Source: an uncultured Saprospiraceae bacterium
GTDB lineage: Bacteria; Bacteroidota; Bacteroidia; Chitinophagales; Saprospiraceae
Reading direction: 5' to 3'
Assembly (NCBI GenBank): GCA_937941765.1
Contig: CALDGQ010000102.1
Location: 1-64,000, forward strand
DNA: 64,000 bases
This document shows, piece by piece, positions 46,074 to 54,905 of this stretch. A model generated the notes under the pieces. It was not told where the DNA came from. It saw only the letters and a list, made by a program, of their open reading frames with translations, and searched no databases. How positions within the stretch are numbered: position 1 is the first letter of the stretch; every line of letters starts with the position of its first letter. The position numbers and the translations under genes are program-made.

Positions 46074-46803
46074 GTTAACTGATATGTCATCCATTAAGGA
46101 ATTAAATTGGGACAGTAATTTTTTCGATTTAAAGGTGGGTGAATTAATTCTTAACGAACCCAATGTTGATTGGAGGTCACTTTACGAAGATGGGAGCAAA
46201 GAGCAATTCCAACTAATTTATATAAAGTCCCAAACTGAAATTGGGAGTTTTGATATACCAGCTGATTATGAAATAAAGTTGGTCGATAAGAAAATCACTT
46301 TTGCAATTAATTTGCAACAACAGTCCAAAGAAACTAGTAATAAGAATATCAACTCTTTTGGAATTTATGAATCGGTAAGTGATGAATTAAAGGAGCTTTC
46401 GATTTTAGCTGGTCAACATTCTAGATTCTATGTTGATGATCGCATCGATGAAGCTAAATTTGAAACGCTATATAAACTATGGATAGAAAATTCTGTAAAT
46501 CGAACTTTCGCAGATGAAGTGTTAGTTTATAGAGAAAATCTAGGTGAGATATTAGGCTTGATTACAATTCAGTTAAAAGAGGATTTTGCAAATATCGGCC
46601 TATTGAGTGTGAATAAAAATCAGCAGGGTAAAGGAATTGGTTCAGCACTCATGAATGCTGCTTTTTCATTTGCAACAGAAAAGAAAATTAGTCAATTAGA
46701 AGTAGTTACACAGCTCGATAATATTGATGCTTGCGGTTTTTACAAGAAAAATGGCTTTGCAAAAAAGTCATTAGAATATATATATCATTTTTGGTTAAAA
46801 TAA
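46066..46803 (+). CDS. WecD-like GNAT acetyltransferase (dTDP-Fuc4N acetyltransferase type)
   Basis: 245 residues from the ATG that overlaps the upstream stop by eight bases (a GTG at 46057 and an ATG at 46084 are alternatives). The N-terminal part begins with the WecD-type WDSNFFDLKVG; the GNAT core has HSRFYVDDRID, GLITIQL and the acetyl-CoA loop NKNQQGKGIGSALMNAA (~185-200), ending FYKKNGFAKKS. WecD acetylates the 4-amino group of dTDP-4-amino-4,6-dideoxygalactose. WecE- and WecF-like genes follow directly, which strongly supports this assignment. Confidence 0.82.
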   Translation: MPKLTDMSSIKELNWDSNFFDLKVGELILNEPNVDWRSLYEDGSKEQFQLIYIKSQTEIGSFDIPADYEIKLVDKKITFAINLQQQSKETSNKNINSFGIYESVSDELKELSILAGQHSRFYVDDRIDEAKFETLYKLWIENSVNRTFADEVLVYRENLGEILGLITIQLKEDFANIGLLSVNKNQQGKGIGSALMNAAFSFATEKKISQLEVVTQLDNIDACGFYKKNGFAKKSLEYIYHFWLK

Positions 46804-46824
46804 TTCTAATAAAAAATTATCAGG

Positions 46825-47967
46825 ATGAAGATCCCATTTAACAGACCATTTTTAACAGGAAAAGAAACAAGATATATCGAAGAAGCGGTTGCTTCTGGTA
46901 AAATATCTGGTGATGGAATGTTTACTCAAAAATGTCACCAATTCTTTGAAGAAAAATTCAATTTCGGAAAAGCATTGTTAACAACTTCATGTACGGATGC
47001 TTTAGAAATGGCTGCACTGCTTATAAATGTACAGCCAGGTGATGAAATTATAATGCCTTCTTACACTTTTGTATCTACTGCAAATGCATTTGTTCTAAGA
47101 GGAGCAAAAATAATTTTCGCAGATAGTTCCGCCGAAAATCCGAATATTGACGCCCATAAAATTGAAGCGTTAATTACGCCAAAAACTAAAGCGATCGTGC
47201 CAGTTCACTATGCTGGTGTTGCGTGCAATATGGAAGAGATTTTGGATTTAAGTAAACATTTTAAATTGTTTGTTATCGAAGATGCAGCTCAAGCAATTGA
47301 TTCTTATTTTAATGGAAAGCCATTGGGTGGGCTAGGAGACTTAGGAGCTTTCTCTTTTCATGAAACCAAAAATGTCATTGCAGGCGAAGGAGGATTGTTG
47401 GCAATCAATAATCCTAAATTCATGCAACGATCAGAAATTATTAGAGAAAAAGGTACCAACCGATCTGCATTTTTTAGAGGAGAAGTAGATAAGTATGGTT
47501 GGGTAGATATTGGTTCTTCTTTTTTACCATCAGAAGTGATTGCAGCTTTCCTATTTGCGCAGCTGGAAAATTTAGAAAAAATTCAGAAAAAGCGTAGACA
47601 GATTTGGGATCGGTATCAAGAAGGGCTGCAACATCTTGCAGATAAAGGAATCGTTCGATTACCTTTTATCCCTGATTATGCCTCCAACAATGCACACATG
47701 TTTTACTTGGTTTTTGAAAAAATGGAACAGCGAACCAAAGTAATTAATGCTTTAAAAGCAAAAGGAATTTTGGCAGTGTTTCATTATTTATCTTTACATA
47801 AATCAAAATATTTTGGAAGTCAATACAATGGCGAAGAATTGAAATGGTCAGACCATTACACAGAATGCTTATTGAGATTGCCAATGTTCTATGATTTAAC
47901 AACGGACGAAGTTGACTTAATAATTGATACAATTAATCAAACAATTGATGCTAAAGTTCTTGTTTAG
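46825..47967 (+). CDS. WecE-like dTDP-4-amino-4,6-dideoxygalactose transaminase
   Basis: 380 residues, DegT/DnrJ/EryC1 family. The N terminus IPFNRPFLTGKETRYIEEAV and GKISGDGMFTQKCHQFFEEKF, TTSCTDALEMAALL and SFHETKNVIAGEGG (PLP lysine Lys182) are the WecE subgroup pattern. It aminates dTDP-4-keto-6-deoxyglucose, giving dTDP-Fuc4N for the WecD-like enzyme encoded just before. RmlA and RmlB, needed to make the keto sugar, are not in the window. A clear AGGA precedes the start by one base only. Confidence 0.9.
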   Translation: MKIPFNRPFLTGKETRYIEEAVASGKISGDGMFTQKCHQFFEEKFNFGKALLTTSCTDALEMAALLINVQPGDEIIMPSYTFVSTANAFVLRGAKIIFADSSAENPNIDAHKIEALITPKTKAIVPVHYAGVACNMEEILDLSKHFKLFVIEDAAQAIDSYFNGKPLGGLGDLGAFSFHETKNVIAGEGGLLAINNPKFMQRSEIIREKGTNRSAFFRGEVDKYGWVDIGSSFLPSEVIAAFLFAQLENLEKIQKKRRQIWDRYQEGLQHLADKGIVRLPFIPDYASNNAHMFYLVFEKMEQRTKVINALKAKGILAVFHYLSLHKSKYFGSQYNGEELKWSDHYTECLLRLPMFYDLTTDEVDLIIDTINQTIDAKVLV

Positions 47968-48005
47968 TTCTTTGAAATATTTGTCACGCTCAAGAAAAAA
48001 GGTTA

Positions 48006-49196
48006 GTGGGAATTAAAATTTTACATATAGCTCCTGATGATAAATTTATTTCGGCAGCGGACTATCTTTTTGAAAGCGCATTTCCAGAAGCTGAAAATCA
48101 ATTTATTATTGTTAAGGAATTGGATGATGGACAAAAACTAAAACATGTCAAGTTAAAGGAAAACTATTCTTTAAAATACAACAACCAATTAGCGATAAAA
48201 GATTTAGCAAATGATATTTCTGATTATCAAATTGTTGTGCTTCATTTTTTATTGAAATTCAGTGTCGATTTAATTAATATAACTCCTTCCACAACCACGT
48301 TTCTGTGGATTATTTGGGGACGTGATATTTACGAAAGTGATTTGTTTGAATATAAATTGTATGGAGATAAAACATACAAAAATTTTGTTGACAAAAGTTT
48401 TATCTACTCATCTTTGAGTAAAGTGAAAAGAGCATTTGGCGGAAACAAAAATGAGGCAGCAAATAGCTTAAAGAAAAAAGCCATTGAAAAAGTCAAATTG
48501 GTTGGAGCTCCATTCGCAGAAGAATTTCAATATTTTAAAGACCTTGGACTGTTTTCAGCTAACACTGAAATGACGAGATTCGTTTATTATCCTTTGGAGT
48601 TGGTTTTTAAAAACAATTTAGATCAAAGAGTAAGTGGAAATTCTATTCAGATTGGCAACTCTGCAACAGCTACTAATAATCATTTGGAAATTTTTGACTT
48701 GCTTAGTCAGTTTGATATAGAAGATAGAAAACTAATTGTTCCACTAAGTTATGGAGACAAAAAATATGGTGAGGCAATTGTAAAAGTAGGAGCCGAAAAA
48801 TTTCAATCAAATTTCGTGGCATTAAAAGATTTTATGCCATTGGAAGAATATCAAAAACTGATGAGCCAATGCAGTATCGTGATAATGAACCATTATAGAC
48901 AGCAGGCTTTTGGCAATATTTTATCCACATTGTGGATGGGAGCAAAAGTTTATTTGGATGAAGCTTCTACAATTTATCAGGCACTAAAAAGAATGGGTTG
49001 TTATATTTATTTAGTAAAAGACGACCTTCAACTTCATAATAAATCAGCGCTTCTTCCACTTTCAGAAGAACAAGTTGCACACAATAGAAAAATACTTTCT
49101 AATTTTTGTTCTACTCGAAGTATAGTGGATAATTTAAAAAACGATTTGACTCCTTATTTGGAAAAACAATATGCTAGTATTAATGTCAAGAACTAG
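48006..49196 (+). CDS. GT56-type 4-acetamido-4,6-dideoxygalactose transferase (WecF-like)
   Basis: 396 residues with a GTG start. Residues ~210-340 carry the GT56 pattern: IQIGNSATATNNHLEIFDLL, IVPLSYGDKKYGE, FMPLEEYQKLMSQC and QQAFGNILSTLWMGAKVYL. In enterobacterial common antigen synthesis WecF transfers Fuc4NAc to lipid-linked ManNAcA-GlcNAc. Here the gene follows WecD- and WecE-like genes, so the sugar is very likely Fuc4NAc, while the acceptor lipid-linked glycan will differ. The middle segment (~125-175) is variable. Confidence 0.8.
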   Translation: MGIKILHIAPDDKFISAADYLFESAFPEAENQFIIVKELDDGQKLKHVKLKENYSLKYNNQLAIKDLANDISDYQIVVLHFLLKFSVDLINITPSTTTFLWIIWGRDIYESDLFEYKLYGDKTYKNFVDKSFIYSSLSKVKRAFGGNKNEAANSLKKKAIEKVKLVGAPFAEEFQYFKDLGLFSANTEMTRFVYYPLELVFKNNLDQRVSGNSIQIGNSATATNNHLEIFDLLSQFDIEDRKLIVPLSYGDKKYGEAIVKVGAEKFQSNFVALKDFMPLEEYQKLMSQCSIVIMNHYRQQAFGNILSTLWMGAKVYLDEASTIYQALKRMGCYIYLVKDDLQLHNKSALLPLSEEQVAHNRKILSNFCSTRSIVDNLKNDLTPYLEKQYASINVKN

Positions 49197-49303
49197 AATT
49201 CGCAAAAACTTTAACAATCAGCAGACGCTTCATTGTTTAGTTTATGATGGTGTGCGACTTTTAATATTTTGATATACGGTCTCAATTATATTAATCCAAG
49301 AAA

Positions 49304-50602
49304 TTGAATATAGGAGACGAAGCAAAAAAAGGAGTTAAATGGACTTCGATTGCAAAAATAGTTTTAGCAGCCGTTGCAATTTTAAAAATTTCCGTATTGA
49401 CCCGCTTTCTAGAAACAGAAGCATTTGGTCAAATGGCTTTGGCACTTTTTGTAATGGGGTTCGTTGGGCTTTTTATGGACATGGGATTGAGCTCAGCAAT
49501 CTTACACAAACAAAATATTGACAAAAAAACTTATAGTAGTTTGTATTGGCTTAATTGCCTGTTTAGCATCATACTATATTTGATTGTCTTTTTTTTATCC
49601 AGTTATATTGCTATGTTTTACAATGATGAGGAACTCGGTTTGCTCATTAAGTTAATTGGATTAGGTTTAATTTTGTCTGCACTTGGTCGTCAATACAAAA
49701 CGATCGAACAAAAAAATCTGAATTTTAAATTAATCTCTTTAATAGAAATTTGGAGTGCTGTTCTTTCTTTAGTTCTCGCAATTATTTTAGCAATTTATGG
49801 GTATGGAGTATATGCATTGGTTTTTTCCGTACTCTTCCAACAATTTGTTAGCAACATAAGTTTTTTATTTTTTGGTGCTAGAAAACACGGATTGCTTTTT
49901 CATTTCTCATATCCTGAGACACGGCCATTTTTGAAAATTGGCATTTATGAAGTAATGAGTAATGCGATTAACTACTTTAGTAGAGACATAGATATTATGC
50001 TGATTGGAAAATTTTTAGGAACTGAAGTTCTTGGTGGATATAGCCTTGCTAAACAATTAGTCTTTAAACCTTTACTGATTATAAACCCAATCATAACTCA
50101 AATTGCAACGCCATTGTTAGCAAAAATTCAAGAAAATAAAGAAGCTTTAAAAAGTAATTTTTTGAAAATTTTGTCAATAATAAGTACGATAAATATTCCT
50201 GCTTATTTTTTACTAATAATATTTGCTACTCCGGTAGTCCAAATTTTATACGGGAATGCATATTTGGATATCGTTCCTGTTGTTCGTATCCTGTCAATTT
50301 ATGTGTTCTTGCGAGCATTAGGAAATCCAGTAGGAAGTTTACTAATCGCGCTAGGAAGAACGGATATCGGTTTTCAATGGAACCTAATGGTTTTATTTAT
50401 CACTCCAATTATGGTTTATGCAGGTTCATTTTTTGGAACGATGGGAGTAGCCATTTCATTAACAATTTGTATGATATTACTATTCATTCCTGCTTGGAGG
50501 TTTATGATTTATAGTGTTACAGGAATATCGTTGAAAGAATATATGAATGCGCTTATTCCGAATTTGCAGTTTATTAAAGGTTATTTTAATTACAAGAATT
50601 AG
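49304..50602 (+). CDS. Wzx-type MOP-family polysaccharide flippase
   Basis: 432 residues with a TTG start; no ATG upstream or near gives the full first helix. About twelve hydrophobic segments are visible. GVKWTSIAKIVLAAVAILK at the N terminus and TRFLETEAFGQMALALFVMGF are typical of the WzxC-like group. It would flip an undecaprenyl-linked oligosaccharide to the periplasm. It is slightly shorter than the usual ~480 residues. A Wzm/Wzt transporter lies downstream in the same cluster, an unusual combination. Confidence 0.88.
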   Translation: MNIGDEAKKGVKWTSIAKIVLAAVAILKISVLTRFLETEAFGQMALALFVMGFVGLFMDMGLSSAILHKQNIDKKTYSSLYWLNCLFSIILYLIVFFLSSYIAMFYNDEELGLLIKLIGLGLILSALGRQYKTIEQKNLNFKLISLIEIWSAVLSLVLAIILAIYGYGVYALVFSVLFQQFVSNISFLFFGARKHGLLFHFSYPETRPFLKIGIYEVMSNAINYFSRDIDIMLIGKFLGTEVLGGYSLAKQLVFKPLLIINPIITQIATPLLAKIQENKEALKSNFLKILSIISTINIPAYFLLIIFATPVVQILYGNAYLDIVPVVRILSIYVFLRALGNPVGSLLIALGRTDIGFQWNLMVLFITPIMVYAGSFFGTMGVAISLTICMILLFIPAWRFMIYSVTGISLKEYMNALIPNLQFIKGYFNYKN

Positions 50603-50626
50603 ATAACTAGTTAAATTTAAAACAAC

Positions 50627-51760
50627 ATGATCGCAAGAAAAATACAAATGGTTGACTTAGGTAGCCAATACCAAAACATCGCCAAAGAAATTGATGAAAG
50701 TGTTTTGGCAGTTGTACGTTCAACACAATACATTAATGGTCCGGCTGTAAAATCATTCAATAAAAATCTTGCAGACTACTTAAAAGTAAACCATGTCATG
50801 GGATGCGCTAATGGTACAGATGCGTTACAAATTGCATTGATGGCACTAGGATTGAAAAGAGGAGATGAAGTAATTGTGCCAGCATTTACCTATGCAGCTA
50901 CAGCTGAAGTAATTGGATTGTTACAATTGTCACCAGTCATGATTGATGTTGATCCAGATACTTTTAATACAACCGCTGAGTTGATAGAGAAAGCGATTAC
51001 ACCAAAAACAAAAGCAATTGTGCCTGTCCACTTGTTTGGACAAAGTACAGATATGGAAGATATATTGGCACTCGCCAAAGCGCATAATTTATTCATCATC
51101 GAAGACAATGCTCAAGCTATCGGCGCAGATTATACTTTCAAAGATGGTACGGTGAAGAAAACAGGGACCATGGGACATGTAGGTTGTACGTCCTTCTTTC
51201 CTTCGAAAAATTTAGGTGCCTATGGAGACGGAGGAGCCATGTTTTGTAATGACGATGAAATTGCCGATAACTTAAAAATGATCGCCAACCACGGTCAAAA
51301 GAAAAGATATTATCACGATGTTATTGGTGTAAATTCTAGATTAGACTCAATACAAGCTGCTATCCTTGATATTAAATTGAGACATCTAGATCAGTATTCT
51401 TCCAATAGAGCACAGGTTGCTAAAACATACGATGAAGGATTTGAATCCGTGGCTGCATTGCAAACACCCAAAAGGCAACACAATTCAACACATGTTTTTC
51501 ATCAATATACTTTAAGGGTTAAAAATGGAAAACGAAATGAATTACAACAATATTTAGCCGAAAAGGAAATACCTTCCATGATTTATTATCCAATTCCACT
51601 TTATAAGCAAGATGCTTTTAAAGAATTTTATAATAGTTCTCAAGGTTTGCCAGCAACAGAAATTTTAAGTGACCAAGTTATTTCACTACCAATTCATACA
51701 GAAATGAAATCGGATGTACAAGGGTATATCATCGATAGTGTGAAATCATTTTTTAAATAG
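50627..51760 (+). CDS. WbpE-like UDP-3-keto-GlcNAcA aminotransferase
   Basis: 377 residues, DegT/DnrJ/EryC1 family. Blocks IQMVDLGSQYQNIAKEID, GCANGTDALQIALMALG, VHLFGQSTDMEDILALA and the PLP-lysine motif SFFPSKNLGAYGDGG (Lys194) match the WbpE/WlbC group, which uses glutamate to aminate the 3-keto intermediate. It is followed after 29 bases by the WbpB-like gene, the normal pairing of the two coupled steps. The order wbpE-wbpB is as expected but they lie about 7 kb from the wbpD- and tviB-like genes. Confidence 0.9.
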   Translation: MIARKIQMVDLGSQYQNIAKEIDESVLAVVRSTQYINGPAVKSFNKNLADYLKVNHVMGCANGTDALQIALMALGLKRGDEVIVPAFTYAATAEVIGLLQLSPVMIDVDPDTFNTTAELIEKAITPKTKAIVPVHLFGQSTDMEDILALAKAHNLFIIEDNAQAIGADYTFKDGTVKKTGTMGHVGCTSFFPSKNLGAYGDGGAMFCNDDEIADNLKMIANHGQKKRYYHDVIGVNSRLDSIQAAILDIKLRHLDQYSSNRAQVAKTYDEGFESVAALQTPKRQHNSTHVFHQYTLRVKNGKRNELQQYLAEKEIPSMIYYPIPLYKQDAFKEFYNSSQGLPATEILSDQVISLPIHTEMKSDVQGYIIDSVKSFFK

Positions 51761-51789
51761 CTAGACTAGATTAAAAGACCAAAATCAAT

Positions 51790-52755
51790 TTGCACAAATT
51801 TGCACTTATAGGAGCAGCAGGGTATGTCGCACCCAGACACATGAAAGCGATAAAAGATACTAACAATGAAATTGTAGCTGCACTGGATAAATTTGATTCA
51901 GTTGGTATCATCGATAGCTATTTTCCCAAAGCTGCTTTCTTTACTGAATTTGAAAGATTCGATCGGCATATTGAAAAAATAAAAGGAAACGGAACTCCAC
52001 TAGACTATGTTAGTATCTGTTCTCCAAATTATCTACATGATGCACACATCCGTTTCGGATTAAGACATCAAGCAGATGTTATTTGCGAAAAACCTATTGT
52101 CCTCAATCCTTGGAATATTGATTCACTCGAAAAAATTGAAAAAGAAACGGGTAAGGACATTTACAATATTCTCCAGCTTCGATTACACCCAAGTGTCATT
52201 GAATTGAAAAATAAAATTGACAACGGTCCAAAAGATAAAATTTATGATATCGATTTATCTTACCTAACTTCTAGAGGCAATTGGTATTATGCAAGTTGGA
52301 AAGGAGATATCGAAAAATCAGGTGGCATTGCTACTAATATTGGTGTTCATTTTTTTGATATGCTGAGTTGGATATTTGGCGACGTGCAAAAGAGTGAAGT
52401 ACATATTCACAATCATGATAGAGCAGCTGGATATTTGGAGTTAAAACGTGCAAGAGTAAGATGGTTTCTTAGTATTAATTATAATACGATTCCAGAAAAA
52501 ATTAAAACAGCTGGTGCACGTACCTACCGATCGTTGACAATCGAAGGCGAGGAATTTGAATTCAGTGGTGGGTTTACAGAACTTCATACCAAGAGTTACA
52601 AAAAAATATTGTCTGGTGAAGGTTTTAGAATTGGTGAAGTAAGAAGAGCTATCGAAACTGTATATAATATTAGACAAGAGCATCCAATTGGGTTGAAAGG
52701 CAATTATCATCCTTTAGCTAAGACTCCTTTGGAACCGCATCCTTTTACGAAATAA
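51790..52755 (+). CDS. WbpB-like UDP-GlcNAcA 3-oxidase (Gfo/Idh/MocA family)
   Basis: 321 residues with a TTG start. Family blocks FALIGAAGYVAPRHMKAIKD, YVSICSPNYLHDAHIRFGLR, ADVICEKPIVLNPWNID and TNIGVHFFDMLSWIFG are those of WbpB/WlbA. It oxidises the 3-hydroxyl of UDP-GlcNAcA with NAD, and the ketone is then aminated by the WbpE-like enzyme. About 15 C-terminal residues (HPLAKTPLEPHPFTK) extend beyond what I expect from WbpB. Confidence 0.9.
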   Translation: MHKFALIGAAGYVAPRHMKAIKDTNNEIVAALDKFDSVGIIDSYFPKAAFFTEFERFDRHIEKIKGNGTPLDYVSICSPNYLHDAHIRFGLRHQADVICEKPIVLNPWNIDSLEKIEKETGKDIYNILQLRLHPSVIELKNKIDNGPKDKIYDIDLSYLTSRGNWYYASWKGDIEKSGGIATNIGVHFFDMLSWIFGDVQKSEVHIHNHDRAAGYLELKRARVRWFLSINYNTIPEKIKTAGARTYRSLTIEGEEFEFSGGFTELHTKSYKKILSGEGFRIGEVRRAIETVYNIRQEHPIGLKGNYHPLAKTPLEPHPFTK

Positions 52756-52776
52756 TTTCAAAATAGTAATACCTTA

Positions 52777-53601
52777 ATGAGTCAACGTTTAATAATAGAA
52801 CCTAACAAAAGTATTCTAAATCTGAACTTAAAAGAAGTTTGGAATTATAGAGAATTGTTATGGACACTTACTTACAGAGATTTAAGAATTAAGTATGCCC
52901 AAACAGCCATTGGTTTTACGTGGGCGTTTATCAATCCGGTTATTACCATTTTGATATTATCATTTGTATTTGGAACTGTTGCTAAAGTCGGTACAGGAAA
53001 TTCTGAGATACCACATTTGTTATATACTACAGCTGGTATGTGTGGATGGACTTACTTCTCTTCGTTGTTAAGTCAAGCTGGAAATTCAATTATTGGGGCT
53101 CAAGGTATGGTGAAGAAAATTTATTTTCCAAGGTTAATTATTCCGTTGTCCAAAGCGCTTACTGCATTTATAGACTTACTTGTAGTGCTGTTTTGCATCG
53201 CGCTTTTAATGCTTTATTACCAAATTTTACCGGCATCAAGTCTAATATATTTGCCATTCTTTTTAGGAGTTGCTGTTATTTCTGGTTTAGCTGGTGGTAT
53301 TTGGATGAGTGCATTGACTGTTAGATATCGTGATTTTGTTCAGATTACACCACTCTTATTACGAGTTGGAATGTATGCAACACCTATTGCATTTCCTGCT
53401 TCTGCAGTACCAGAAAAATATCAATTACTATTTTACTTAAATCCAATGGCAGGAGTAGTTGAAGGAGTACGTTGGTCCATACTAGGTGGTGATCCTCCAA
53501 GCAGTTATATTTATGTTTCTTTCGCAATTATATTGTTGTTTCTAATATTCGGTGTTTTTTATTTTAATAATGTACAAAGAAAGATGGCTGATATTTTATA
53601 G
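52777..53601 (+). CDS. wzm: ABC-2 type polysaccharide transporter permease (Wzm-like)
   Basis: 274 residues with six hydrophobic segments. The N-terminal block ELLWTLTYRDLRIKYAQTAI and GFTWAFINPVITILILSFVFG, then YLNPMAGVVEGVRWSILG near the C terminus, are typical for Wzm/KpsM-like permeases. With the ATPase encoded 17 bases later it would export an undecaprenyl-linked polysaccharide completed in the cytoplasm. Confidence 0.93.
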   Translation: MSQRLIIEPNKSILNLNLKEVWNYRELLWTLTYRDLRIKYAQTAIGFTWAFINPVITILILSFVFGTVAKVGTGNSEIPHLLYTTAGMCGWTYFSSLLSQAGNSIIGAQGMVKKIYFPRLIIPLSKALTAFIDLLVVLFCIALLMLYYQILPASSLIYLPFFLGVAVISGLAGGIWMSALTVRYRDFVQITPLLLRVGMYATPIAFPASAVPEKYQLLFYLNPMAGVVEGVRWSILGGDPPSSYIYVSFAIILLFLIFGVFYFNNVQRKMADIL

Positions 53602-53618
53602 TCTAAAGATTAAGTTTA

Positions 53619-54905
53619 ATGAATGATTTATTAATACAAAAAAAAGTGATCCAAAATACGACTGACGATAACTTGGCAATTCGTGTAGAGCATGTTTCAA
53701 AAAAATATGAGCTAGGTATGTTGGCGTCCGGAACACTTTATCATACGATTTGGAATACGCTGGATAGGCTTAGAGGTCGTAATAAAAGAAGTGCACAAGA
53801 AGACAACGAGTTTTGGGCTTTAAAGGATATCAATTTCGAAATCAAACGCGGAGAAGTGATTGGCATAATTGGTCGGAATGGTGCTGGAAAAAGTACATTG
53901 CTAAAAGTCTTATCTCGAATAACTGAACCTAGTTCTGGTAGAATCACTATAAACGGAAGGATCGCTTCACTTCTGGAAGTTGGAACTGGATTTCATCCTG
54001 AATTATCTGGTAGAGAAAACATTTTCCTAAACGGCTCTATCCTTGGAATGACTCGCCAAGAAATAAAATCAAAATTTGATGAAATCGTAGATTTTTCTGG
54101 CGTCGAAAAATTTCTAGATACACCAGTGAAAAGATATTCATCTGGTATGTATGTAAGACTGGCGTTTGCGGTAGCAGCACATTTAGAACCAGAAATTCTA
54201 ATCATTGATGAAGTCTTAAGTGTTGGTGACGCTGAATTTCAAAAAAAGTGTATTGGTAAAATGGAAGGCGTTGCCAAAAGTGGTAGAACCGTTCTCTTTG
54301 TAAGCCACAATATGGGCGCAGTAAAAACATTGACCTCTAAATCAATCTTACTCTCGGAAGGTAAACTAATTGACTATGACAAAACCAACATCATAATAAA
54401 CAAGTATCTAACTTCCTTTGCAGGCAATCAATCCTCTATGTTTTCACCATTACCAAAAAACAGAAAAGGATCGCAAGCTGCTTCATTTAAAGATATATTT
54501 ATAACAAATGGAGCAAATGAAAGAATACATAGTATCATCAGCGGAATTAAAGTCGAGATACATTTCATTATAAATAATAACACTAAAAGTACGTTAGAGC
54601 AATGCTCTATAGGATTTGGTCTTTTCTCATTAGAAAACAACATGTTATTTGCTTTAAAAAATGATGTGATTGGAAAGTATTTTGACGTTAGACCAGGTGA
54701 AAATGAGTTTGTTGTAACACTGGAAAAATGGCCGACTTCAGGTGGAGTACTAAAATATAATGTTATTCTAAACAAAGGATTAGAAACTTTAGATTGGATA
54801 CAAGAATGTGGTACTATTGATGTTGACACCGGTGATTTTTATGGCACCGGTAAAGTGCCAGCAGGTAATTCTCAAATTGTCTTAGTAGAACAGAAATGGC
54901 ATTAA
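53619..54905 (+). CDS. wzt: ABC transporter ATPase with C-terminal glycan-recognition extension (Wzt-like)
   Basis: 428 residues. The nucleotide-binding domain (~20-260) has Walker A GRNGAGKST (85-93), the signature VKRYSSGMYVRLAFA and Walker B EILIIDEVLSVGD. The extra C-terminal ~140 residues (~285-428; IHFIINNNTKSTLEQCSIGFG, NVILNKGLETLDWIQ) match a Wzt-C type beta-sandwich. In E. coli O9a and related systems that domain recognises the modification at the chain end before export. The downstream gene overlaps and encodes a kinase/methyltransferase fusion, which could supply such a terminal modification. Confidence 0.9.
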   Translation: MNDLLIQKKVIQNTTDDNLAIRVEHVSKKYELGMLASGTLYHTIWNTLDRLRGRNKRSAQEDNEFWALKDINFEIKRGEVIGIIGRNGAGKSTLLKVLSRITEPSSGRITINGRIASLLEVGTGFHPELSGRENIFLNGSILGMTRQEIKSKFDEIVDFSGVEKFLDTPVKRYSSGMYVRLAFAVAAHLEPEILIIDEVLSVGDAEFQKKCIGKMEGVAKSGRTVLFVSHNMGAVKTLTSKSILLSEGKLIDYDKTNIIINKYLTSFAGNQSSMFSPLPKNRKGSQAASFKDIFITNGANERIHSIISGIKVEIHFIINNNTKSTLEQCSIGFGLFSLENNMLFALKNDVIGKYFDVRPGENEFVVTLEKWPTSGGVLKYNVILNKGLETLDWIQECGTIDVDTGDFYGTGKVPAGNSQIVLVEQKWH

